Source of the DNA: Shinisaurus crocodilurus
Taxonomy: Eukaryota; Chordata; Lepidosauria; Squamata; Shinisauridae
DNA: 64,000 bases
Direction of reading: 5' to 3'
Assembly: GCA_021292165.1 (NCBI GenBank)
Contig: CM037878.1
Coordinates: forward strand, 293,184,971 to 293,248,970
Numbering within the stretch: position 1 is the stretch's first letter; the number at the start of each line of letters is the position of its first letter. A model generated the notes under the pieces. The model worked only from the letters and a program-made list of their open reading frames with translations, had not been told where the DNA came from and did no database searches. The translations under genes were made by a program, and so were the position numbers. Positions 44,401-56,705 of this stretch are shown here, in pieces.

Positions 44401-47400
44401 AGAACAAACCAGGCAGACAAACCCAAAATAACCAGGCAGGCAGAGGAGGCAGGGAACCCCAAAGCAGGCAGGCAGAGGCAGCCAAACCCAAAATGTCTGA
44501 CCCTAACCCAAACCCCCCACAACAACACATCAATCAAAATAAATCTCAACACATCGTTGGGGCTGCGCTCCTGGTAGCTGTCCATAGTGGCCGAGCAGCG
44601 GCGCGCCTCGCTTCCATGCGCTCTTCACCGGTGATCGCGCTCCTTCTGGCACAGCCAGAAGACTCGTCAACAGCCCAGGGATGTTGACGAGTCCTTGGTC
44701 TCGAGTCCCGAGTCGAGTCTCGAGTCCCATTAAAAATATTGGGACTCGAGTCCGAGTCGAGTCAGAGGGGGGACTCAGTCCGACTCACGAGTCGAGTCCT
44801 CCAGTCCGAGTCCCCATCCCTGGTGTGGCCCTCCTTCACTGCACTTGGATGCTTTAAGACTTTTGTTCTAGTCCAGCTCTAATACTGGAAATGAGCTGGG
44901 CTGTCTATTTTATGCTGACACTGGAACTGTGATTACGGATGTCAAGAGATTCCATAAGTAACCTTTGAAGTCAGTAGCAGGGATTGAATGCCACGCAAAT
45001 GTGGTCTTGTGTGGCCTCACATTCACCAACCTTCTAGCAGGAATACGATGAATCCCGCCACGGTGCCCTGGGGCGGAAGCAGTCTGCGTATCCTCAGAGC
45101 CGCTGTTTTTCAGCATGTGAAGCAGGAATGATATCATGCATCTAGTGGACTTTAGAGCAGGACACCCGGTTCTGCAGTGGATTTGTGGTCCTGAACAGCC
45201 TATACACCATAGAATCATAGAATCAAAGAACAGAGAGTTGGAAGGGGCCTATAAGACCATCGAGTCCAGCCCCCTGCTCAATGCAGGAATCCAACCATTC
45301 GACTTAAACACTGAAGGGGGCTTTTCTACATTTCTAGCTGTGAAAAGGACAGCACAGACTTTTCTGCGGGGCTCCATTGCCATTTTATATAGCATTGTAA
45401 ATTTACATAATGCTTCATTATGCCAATCGTCATACTGATTGGTCTCAAATATTAAGCTGATGTTGGTCATTATACTACACATTTTACAGATGGGGGGACT
45501 GAGGCTGAGATATAATGGCTTGTCTGAGGCCAGTCTGTGTGATCCTGGTTGACCCAGAGATCCACCCAGTATTCTCTCCACTGCGTTTTGCAGGCTTTTA
45601 GAAGGGTAGGTAAGAATGTGTAGCATAAATCCGTGTAAGTCTAGCTATACATCTTGGAATAGATGCCAGCAGTAGCTGGGAAACATTTGCGCTTCACCAG
45701 GAGATGCTAATATAATTTAATTCCTGTGCTGTTCAGCAAGGCAGTGCTAGAGCCTAGCTGGCAGGTCTAGCGATGTGGGGCAGAGTTGCATTTCTCAGTC
45801 CCTGCTTTCTTACCTGAGCATCTCTGAGGCTCAGCACAACAGGGATAAAGCTCTCATCCTGCCCCCCAACTCAGGAGGGCAGGAACCAGGGCCGGTGCTA
45901 CCATTAGGCGAACTAGGCGGCTGCCTAGAGTGCCAGGCTAAATGGGGCGCCAGAAACGCAAGGAAGGGGAAGCGAGGAAGGGGAAGCAAAAGAAGCGCGC
46001 CCCTCCCTCCCTCCCTCTCCTCCACCTCAGGGCTCCGTCTCCAAGCTGCGCTGCTGAAGCTTCAGGCAGGCTCCTCCTCACAACCAGCATCAAAAGAGGC
46101 AGAGAAGGCGACAGGCTGGAGGAGGCGGAGGCGGGCAGGGGCCAATGATGGGAGGCTGGTGGGCGGCGGGAAGGATGCACCTGCAAACACCTCCTTCGCC
46201 TTCCCTCCCTCTGGCGCGCGCCTCAGGTTCCGCAGCTCAACGTCCCCTGAAAGCAGTTATTTCCAGCAACCAGGGATGGAGGGAGGGCTCAAGTGGGAAG
46301 GGGGGGCGCTAAATATCTGATCTTGCCTAGGGCACCAAACTGCCTGGCACCGGCCCTGGCAGGAACTCCCCCTCCAAGTCAACCAGGGGCTTGAGCACAG
46401 CATGAGGAGGGGGGATACACCATACTGCTTCTCTCTCACAGGTGGATGGAGGGGGAAGTCATGGCAAACTTTGGCAACTACTAAGGCCAGCCAAAGCTTG
46501 TGGGCTCCTGATTGGTTAATGTAGGTGTAGTAAAGAATGATTTAAAAATATCTGATCGTACAGCCACCCCCAACCTGGTGCCGCTCAGACGTTTGGGACT
46601 ACAACTACCACCATCCCCGACTATTGGTCATACTGGCTGGGGCAGATGGGAACAGGCCTGTGACTTATGCTGGCTCATCTTGTCTGAGTGTGGAAAGCTA
46701 AGCAGGGTCAAGCCTGGTTATTACTTGGATGGGAGACCCCTCCTCTAGTTTCCTGCATTGAGCAGGGGGTTGGACTCGATGGCCTTGTAGGCTCCTTCCA
46801 ACTCTATGATCTATGAAATCTATGAATTGTAGTTCGAAACATCTGGAGCGCGCCAGGCTGCGGAAGACTGAGATAAAACATCACGACAGAAATGCAAGAG
46901 AAGCTTCTAGCTCCGTGACATGCATGCTATTTAAGTGTCAGAATCTTTTTGTGTGTGTAACGTTCTACCATATTCTACCCAAAGTGATAGAGTCCAGAAC
47001 CAAGTTTCCAGCCTCATGCGCCGTTCATGAGAACTAGGCCCAAGCCCAAGCCAAGTGTTAGCGCGCACACAGCATACGCAGGCGCAGGGCATTGCCAGAG
47101 CCCCTGTGCTCTGGGAGGTGTGGTGGTGGTGGTGTCAGGATCTGCTCGGCCAGCACAGTGCCATGGCTCCACCTGGTGGCCCAGTGGAGAAGGCAGGCAA
47201 GTCCACCTGCAAGTACTCTCAGGGTTAGGGCCGCACTTGCAGGTGTTTGCAGGGTCAGAGCCGGCCACTCATGCAGACCAGCTGGGAGCCACTTCCTGTG
47301 CCTGTTTACCACAGCAACGTGAGTCATTGTGGTGCCTGCAGCCAGTCCCCAACTCTCTGCCATAAATGCCTTGCCTTGCCTTGCCTGTACCTGACCTTTG

Positions 47401-49478
47401 CTTGCTCCTGGACTATCCATCTGCTGCTGGCCTGGCCTTGTACATCTCGGACCCCTGCTCATTCCTGGGCTGTGCTTCTGCCTCTGCCATTTCATCTGCC
47501 TCCATGGCCCCCGGTCCTGGTGTTCCAGACCTGACAGTAGGGCCCGCTGCTGATGCCTGCCCTGAATCCACCCCCCACCCCACCCCGGTGCTTGGCACCA
47601 CTTTAATTTCCCTACAATGCATCTAATGGAGTGTTGCTCTGGAGCACTGTTGGAAATGAAAATTGCACCCTGCCCAGTTGGGGCTGCCCTTTTAATTTCC
47701 CACAGTGCCCCAAAGTGATGCTATGTCAGGAGCATTGTTGGACAATGTAGACGGTGATTGCCAGCACTGTTCAGGGGAGTGCCGGTCGGAAGGGCACTGC
47801 TGCCACTGGGTGAGCTCACTGCGGGCGGGCGGGCGGGCGGGCGGGAGGCACTGTATGAAGCAGCGCAGTGTTGAGGGCCACCGAATCCTGGAGCCAGCTC
47901 TGCCTAAGCCTGCTCAATGCGGTATAACAGAGACAGCAGGAACATCCATTACAGAGGCTTGATCCTAAGCACATTTACCTGGGCGTTCCATTGAAATCAA
48001 GGGCAATTTATTCTGTGACTGATTAGATATGCTAGAACTAAAGCGGGGCTGACAATCTCCACACACACACACACATTGAGCAACCAATGGGCCGGCTGCA
48101 AATGTGGGCGCGTGTGGCATTTTCAACCATTTCTCTGGGAGCTGCTGGAAATTTTGGTGGGCAGGGGCTTGCCCGGAGAAGTGGTGCTGGCGGCAGTGGA
48201 TTTCTTAGTGGGCCTTTCGTGAGACGTGGTTTGGGGCTGCTGCCACAAGCAGCTGCCATGTCCCCTCCCACCAGGGATGGGGACTCGGACTCGAGGACTC
48301 GACTCGTGAGTCGGACTGAGTCCCCCCTCTGACTCGACTCGGACTCGAGTCCCAATATTTTTAATGGGACTCGAGACTCGACTCGGGACTCGAGACCAAG
48401 GACTCGTCAACATCCCTGGGCTGTGCCAGAAGGAGTGGAGAGGAGCGTGATTGCCGGCGAAGAGCACATGGAAGCGAGGTTTGCCGCTGCTCGGCCACTA
48501 TGGACAGCTACCAGGAGCGCAGCCCCAACGATGTGTTGAGATTTATTTTGATTGATGTGTTGTTGTGGGGGGTTTGGGTTAGGGTCAGACATTTTGGGTT
48601 TGGCTGCCTCTGCCTGCCTGTTTGGGGTTCCCTGCCTCCTCTGCCTGCCTGGTTATTTTGGGTTTGTCTGCCTGGTCTGTTCTTGCCAAAATCAGTTGCA
48701 GAGTTTTGAAATAAAAAGGCACACTTGTGCCCAGAATTTATTTAAACCACACATCTGAAGTAGCCTTATTTTGTTGGGGAAAAACCCCATTGATTTTAAT
48801 AGGGACTCGTGGAGTCAGTTTTGGGAGTGACTCGTGACTCGTGAGTCACCATTTTGGACCAAGGACTCGGACTCGAGACTCGGGTCCAAAGACTCGTGAC
48901 TCGACTCGTGACTCGAGACCAAGGACTCTTCAACATCCCTGCCTCCCACAGTCGTAGGCAACATCAGGATGCGTCATCGTTCCAGAGGCATTGTGGGGGG
49001 TGGCGGCAGCCTTCCCAAACAAGTCACTGTAGGAAGGAACAAGGGCTCTACCGGGCTGCTGGGAGCAGGGCCGTTGCCACGTGCCGTGGTTGGCCAAGCT
49101 CAGTTTTTTTTAAAGGTCCAAAACAGTCGCAGCTACTGCTTTTCCAGGAAATCTCCCTGCTCCTGGGCCTGGTAAGTGATTCTCTTCCTTCCAGCTCTGA
49201 TTTTTTTCCTCCTCGTCTCCTCCCTACTTTTTGAAGAAAAAAGCGTAGCCAAAAAAACACCAGTTCAGCCCTAACTAGAACAGATAATTGAACAGTCAAC
49301 ACTTAACATGCATCAAAGATTGCAGGTAGCGGCGTGTCTGGCATTTCTTTCTCTTTTTTTTTAACTTTCAGATCCTTTATAACTTCAAATATGCCTGTTT
49401 ATTCTTACAATATGGAGGGAGACCTGATCACAGATTATCCACATATTCAGGTAAAATTTATTCATATCTATGTCTCCA

Positions 49479-49514
<36 letters not shown>

Positions 49515-52500
49515 ATTTGTTTATTTTAAAATTTGAGCATATGGACATGAATAATGTTAATGGTACATGCTGGGCCATAAGTCTTGTATAGAACTGAGCG
49601 GGGTGTTTTCCTGTGACTTAGGAGCAGTGGTGTAGCGGTAAATGTTGATATGCAGAAGCTTATTATAACAGCCCCTATAGCAGTGTTCTCCAACCTTGGG
49701 TCCCCAGATGTTTTTGGCCTGCAACTCCCAGCATGCCCCAGCCAGCTCACTGCCCCTATAGCCATGCCCCCAAGGAGAGTCTATAGTCATGACCCCGAGA
49801 GAAAGAGAGATGGTGCTTTTCTATTACTGATACCAGAGGCGTAGCGTGGGGGGTGCAGGGGGGGCCGGCCGCACCGGGCGCAACATCTGGGGGGGCGCGC
49901 TCGCGGGCCAGGTGAGCAGGGAGGGCTCACGGGAGGACACGTGTCAGCCGCGGCGCGTCGGAAGCTCCCGACCCGCGAGCGCGGCTGCCGCTGCTGGGGC
50001 CGCAGGGAGACCCCGCGCCCTCGGTCAGGGGCTTTGCCGGGAGGGAAGGAGAGAAGGGAGGAGCCGCCGCCGCCGCCCGGGGAAGGCTTGCGCGCCTGGG
50101 GCTGCGAGCCGCCCGCGATGCCGCCAAGCTCCGAGCGAGCCGCCCGCGTCGCCCTCCCCTCGGCCCGGCCGGCCAGCCAGCCGGCCGGCATCCCCGGACC
50201 CCTGCGGGAAGCCGCCAGATCCTCTGGGCAGAGGTTCCTCGCCGCCGCCGTCCAGAAGCTGGGTGAGGGTCGCCGTTCCCCAGGCTGCCCTTTGCGCCCG
50301 GGAAGGGGCCCGGAGGAGCCGTCCGCGATCCCAAGCGCCGAACGGACGGAGGGGGCGGGGGGCTGCGGAGGGGCTTGTGTTGCCCCCCCGCCCCGTGAGT
50401 CGGCCAAAGTGCCCTGGAGGTAAAGAACGCCCCCCCCCGCTCCGGCATCCATCTCCCCTGGAGCATGGACCCCCGCCAGGCGGAGAATATCTTCCGGCCA
50501 GTGAGGTGGTCATCAAGATGGGAGCGGAGGAGGGGAGGCAGCCGCCCGAAGGGGGAAGCTGCCTGCCCCCGCCCCACTGCAACAGGCTCTTATCCTGCTA
50601 CCGAGATCCCAAACTTTTGGCCGGGAGGGGCGGGCTGTCAGTGTCCAGCGGGGGAGGTGGGCTTTTACACCTTCTCGGCTTTACCCCCAGCCGGAGGGGG
50701 AGGCCATGCCTCCCCCCCCCCGCCCCGTAGCTCTTCCTGGGGATCCTCTTGAGAGCAAGACACTGGGCTGGAGGGACAGCGCTGGGGCTGCTCTCGCCTC
50801 TTGACACGCAGAAGAGCGTCCCCTCCGTAGCCGGCTCAGCGATGGTTGAAAATGTGGAGAATGTGTAATGCATGTTCGCACTCAATAAAGTGTTTGAAAA
50901 TAAACTTGTATTTAGATGCATTTTACTTTAATTACATCAGTATTTTCATAACAAACAATACATGTGCTTAGGGGGTAAGGGTTTCTTTAACTAATCTAGT
51001 GGAAGAGACTCGAGTGCTAAAATCCACGGGTTAGGGGGCGCAAATTACTTGCCTTGCCCCGGGTGCTGACAACCCACGCTACGCCACTGACTGATACTCA
51101 GAGGAGCCAACACTCTGGGGTTAAGAACGCCATCATAAAACACAGACGTACAAACAACCAAACCACTGATAAAATCCCACAGTCCCATTTACAGGGCTTG
51201 ACTGCGATCCTGGGCACAGTTCCCTGGGAATAAGCTCCACTGAGTGCAGTGGCGGTGCTTGCTTCTAGCTACATGGGTGAGATGCGTAAAAGGCACTGAG
51301 CTTTCACAAAAAAATATTCAGCCACCCTTTACCTTTTAAATTAAAAATGCACTCAATCTTGCGAAGGAGACCATTTAAACCGCTGGCATGAAGTAGTTAT
51401 GGGCCAAACCATCTGGAGGGCTGCAAGTTTCCCACCCCGGCTGTAGTCGCTCCCTGCTAGCAGAAGTGGCCGAGCAAAGCAGACTGAAAGTGTCCGGAAA
51501 GTGACAGGCTTGGCAAACTTTACTGACTCATAAACAGGTAGAAGCCTGGCCTGATTTGCTCTGCTGTTTTATATTTCTGACTGCTTAGGCCACTGTCCTC
51601 CAACCTTGGGTCCCCAGATGTTTTTGGCCTACAACTCCCAGCATGCCCCAGCCAGCAATGAATTGTAGGCCTAAAACATCTGGGGACCCAAGGTTGGAGG
51701 ACACTGCTGGCTTAGGCAGTGGACTAGCAGAATGAAACATGCTAAACATACTAAACATGATCTAAACATCAGGAAAAATTTCCTGACTGTCAGAGCAATA
51801 AGACAATGGAACCAACTACCTAGGGAGGTGGTGGGCTCTCCCACTCTGGAGGCATTCAAGGTGCAGCTGGACGGCCATCTGTCAGAGATGCTTTGACCTA
51901 GATTCCTGCATTGAGCAGGGGGTTGGACTCGATGGCCTTGTAGGCCCCTTCCAACTCTACTCTTCTATGATTCTATGATGAACATGGTAGTCTTTTTATG
52001 CACAAGAAACGCAGGCTAAAAGCAAACATTTGTGGCTCCACCTGGCTGCTAGGCAGCTGCCCCTCACCCCGATCTCTCTGCACCCAAGGCTCTCTGAGGC
52101 ATCCAGAGCAGTTAATCAGCACTGCCCCCTGAGTGACCACTGTCACTACTCTGACTAACTGTTTAAAAAAACGCTAGAATAAATTAACCCTTCGCCTGCA
52201 CCTTTGTCTGCTGTGACCCCCTGCCGCTGCTTCCAACACTCACCGCCTGAGAGCTCATGATTAGAGGGACTGATATTCGCCCTCCCTCATGCAGCCATGT
52301 AGTATGAATTCTATGCCGAATCATCTCTCAAGCATGAACCAGGATTTGTGCAGAATGGTCAAGATTCTGAAACTAGAGGCGTGCCAGGTAAAACTTCTTT
52401 AGGCAAATTGTTCTATTCAACTTCATTTGAATTTGTTCTGAAGATGTGTGTTTGGGCCTTGCAGGATGACTGCTATTACAGCGGATATGTGGAAGACGTC

Positions 52501-55500
52501 CTAGACTCTCAGGTCATCCTCTCTACCTGCACTGGCCTTTGGTAATGGCGGCTTTCTGTAAGAACTGGAAAAGATAGAGGGTGCTTCCAAATGGATGGCT
52601 CCCTAGTGCTACCAATGAAAAGTCATTGTACAGCTGTTCCATCTTTTCCTCTTTAACGGACTTTTTCCGGTAAGAAAAAGGACGGAAGCTGCAGTGGGAA
52701 AACTCCGGAGGGGTACAAATGGAACACCATGGCAGCTGGACCGCCCGAAAAAATCCTTGAATGAGGCATTGTGATGCCGTGATAAAAGCCTGGTTTGGAA
52801 GCACCCGTGCATACAGATAGTCTAAGTCTGTTGAGAATTTGTGCGTCTTAAGCTATTCTCAGTGCAGACTTTATGCTGATTTGTTCCTCCCTAGGAGCAC
52901 ATGGCAGCCGTGGTCTGAGCTTAAATTCGTTTTCATATGCAAACAAAATGTTAAGGAACTGTGCGAAGCTGGCATTTTTTTTAGGGACCACTACGTACTT
53001 CCTTGTTTATGTTTTTGATTTATGGGAGTTTCTTATGAAATAAATAATTGGTACCCTGTCCTACAAGAAACTCTGAAGCAGGGGGCGAGAAGGGGGTGTA
53101 ATTTTTTTTAAAAAAAAATATCCTGGCACTGGTAACCGTTTCTGGTTCATGGGGTGAGGTCTGGCTTAACTAATACGCCTTGTTCTTTGCACATGCTCAG
53201 CGTTACTCTTTTCTTGTAACTTCCTCACAAGTTTGAATGGTTACTGCTCCATAAGTTTGAGAAGCGCTGCTGCATAGAAAATAGCAGGCTCCAGGGCTGA
53301 TCCCTGTGCCCCCAAATTTGGCAATGAATTGTGCACAGCCCAAAAAGATTGGCTGAAGTTAGTTATCCAAACTCCCTCCTGCCTGAAAGAGAAAGCAGAT
53401 CAGGAAGTTATTGTGCCAAAATGTTACAGAAGGATGCCTGTATCGTTAATAAATTACCTTTGTGGCATGTTCCGAAAAATGTGCAGTAAAAACTCTAGAA
53501 GAGAAGGGCGTAGAATTCCCTCTCTCGCTGCTGCTCCGTAGAAAAGACTGATGACAAGGAAGCAAGGAAAACTACTTGTCCCACAACATGAAAATGAGCC
53601 TACATTCCTGTCCTGAACAGAATCCAATCCCAAGTCTTGAGAGGGGATGCACAAAGGTGGAACACTCAATGGCCAAGAGGATCCGACATCCATTTTGAAA
53701 AGTACTTGCTTCACTGCTCTCTACTGTCCTTGGTTGTTGGGTGAAATCTGAGTTTATTAACATTTATATCCCGCCTCCTTAGGCGAAATGCTCACTCAAG
53801 GTAGCCAAAAACATCTGCAAATGAGAAAATGAAACACAACAATATAAAGTAAAAAATAAAATAAAAAATAAACCAAAAGTAACAAAAACAGCAGAAACAG
53901 AAGTGCAAAAGACTAGTCATAGGAAAGTTAACTAACCAGTCTCAGCCAAAATAATACTATTTTCAATGACCAGGTAAAAGCAGGCAGTGAGGGAGGTAGC
54001 TGTACCTCTCTGGGGGAGGGACTTCCATAGTCTTGGCAATGGCCCTGAGTGCTGGATCAGGGGACACTAGCCTCCGGTGCTGTCAAGTCCCATTCTGGAC
54101 GGGATGAATGTCTTGCGCTTGGTGAAGAAAGCACCACCCTCATCCCATGAACCCCACGCAGTGAAGAAGTGAGACTCTTCCTGGCTGCTTCGTTATGTGG
54201 GGAGGAAAAGGAGAGGAGGGAGGAACTGAGCACGAGAATAATAAGGCATGCCTGGTGTGTATGGAAGACGGCCAAAGCAAGAGTCATCAGGATGAGCTAT
54301 TTCACTTCTGGAAAACTCTTCTTTTTGAGTGTTGGATACACCACATACATTGCTTATCGTGAACAGCTTAGGGGTGTAACATGACTTGCTTCAGAGCTGT
54401 CTGACCTCTATGTCATGGGGGCGGGGGCGGCTCTGTATTCTCTGGAGAACTCCTAGAGGTGGCATCAACCAGAAGCAAAGGCATCCCGGGGATGGAGCAC
54501 ATGAGCTCAGATGTTATGGGGCCTTCAAAGGAGTGTGTGTGGGGTGATGAATGAACGCTTTCCCTGCGAGGTAGGATAGGTAGTGGTCTTATGGCTTATC
54601 TGGAATGAGCATGATTTTGTTGTTGTTGTTGTTGTTGTTATTGGGTTGAATCCAGTGTTAGTCCTACTTAAAGTGGACCCATTGAAATTAATGGAACTTA
54701 CCTTAGTCATGACTAACTTAAGACCCATTCATTTCATTGTTTATAGAAAATATGTAAGCCCACTCTTCCTCATTAAAAAATTTTTAAAAAGATTTTTATT
54801 TTTGTTTATTTACAACATTTATATACCGCTCCACATCTAAACAGATTTCGGAGCGGTGAACAATAAAAAGATAAAAAGAATAAAACACTATATTAAAACA
54901 GGATATTAGTTTTTTTAAAAAAGAAGAAGACTGGCTGGTCAACCAAGGAATGCTTCTTGGAATAAAGATATTTTCAGGAGGCGCCAAAAACAGCACCAGG
55001 TTTGTGCCTGCCTGACCTCCAGAGGCAGGGAGTTCCAGAGGAATGGAGCCACCACACTGAAGGCTCTTCTCTGGGTAGACTCCAGTCAGGCCACAGGTCC
55101 ATGTGGAACCACCAGGAGCAGGTCCTCTGATGGCCTCATCAGATAGCAATATAGTAAATTTCACCTGAAACAAATGTAGTGTACCATTGCATCTTTTCCT
55201 TAAAATGGGCCACTAGGGGCTGAATCTGGCCATCAGTTGTCTATCCCTGGCTTATTGCGTTTTGTGACTAGTTGGCCCTAAGTCTGTATTTTCGGTTTTC
55301 CCCCCAGGGGACACCTGCAAATGGGGACTTTAAGGTATGAAATTAAACCTATTGAGAATTCTGGCACATTTCAACACCTTATTTATAGAAAGGCTCCAGA
55401 GCGGCAGGAGCCCTGCAGAGGAGTCCTTGGAGACGGAACAGATTTGGCAAGTAGAGCCGGGGGACCGAGAAGGATTGATAATGGCAGCCCGACTCCTCCC

Positions 55501-56662
55501 TTCAGAAATGTGAGTTTATTTATTTTATTTCATAGATTTCATAGATCATAGAGTTGGAAGGAGAACTACAAGGCTATCGAGTCCAACCCCCTGCTCAATT
55601 TATTTATTATATTTTTATCCCGTCTTTTTTCCTGCAAGGAACCCAAGGCGGCCGTTATTTTCTGCTGAATCCACAGCATAAATTAATACCATGAACCAAA
55701 GGTGTCCAAACTTCCTAACCGCCTTTCCCCTGTTTGGGGCTATGGAAAGACGTGTTCCCGATATGGGGCGAGGGAAAGGGAGTCGTCCCCACAATCAGGG
55801 CTGCAAGTCCCCGCCTTGTGGGCTAGAAAGGCATTTCAGGTGGCTGCTTGGGCAGGAGTAAATGGAATTGCATCCGCTGGTCTTTGGAAGAGTCTCTCTT
55901 CTGGTTAGAGGAGTAGGTGTGGTAGTCAGTGGGGGGGCCTCCAGCGAGAGACAAGGAAGGCCAGTGCTCCCGAGCGCAAGGCAGGAGAAGTTTGTGTGTG
56001 CGGGTGAACCATTGCGATGGTTTTCTGATCTTTTTTTTTTTATTGTGAATTTTCATCTGTAGATTACTCAATTAATATCTTTACTATATCCATGAGCCAC
56101 AAGGACTAGCACCTGCCACTGTCTTTCCCCTTTGACAGTGTGCAACCACCGCATGAGGTCCACATGGCAGTGCAGTTCTGACCAGAGGGAACCGCCAGGG
56201 ATCTCCCTGCTGGAATTTGCTCCAAGAAAACCCAACATTCAGTGGCCATAACTAAGACTACAAATTATCTTCCTGTATTTCTTTGTCTTACATAAATGTT
56301 CCTCTGATACTCAGATTTTATTTTATTTTTTTAAAAGAAGCTTTTCAGCAAAGAAGTGTAGCCCACAGTACAGAGCCATCATGAGCACCATTTCCTGGTA
56401 GAAAGAAAGGCGGGGTATAAATTAATTACATACATACATACACACATACTAGAGTTGTATGTTGCACAGAGCACTGAAATGCAATCTGGCCCAGATATCA
56501 TAGTAAATTCTGCACTGATTTGTTCTATGAAACCTGTCATTATATCTATATCTATCATTTCTATTTTAGGTTGGATATTATACATCTATCAGATACCTAG
56601 AGTACTACGCTATTGTTGACAAAAGCAAGGTAAATTTGGTCAAGACACATTTGGTCTGTCTT

Positions 56663-56705
<43 letters not shown>

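Noticed and set aside
45775..46320. 181-codon open frame
   Set aside because: Spans a GC-rich hAT with clear TSD; no motif or splice support.
49846..50730. 294-codon plus-strand open frame, and long overlapping frames on both strands
   Set aside because: All are inside the CpG-rich hAT; open frames on several frames at once reflect GC content. No conserved domain is visible.
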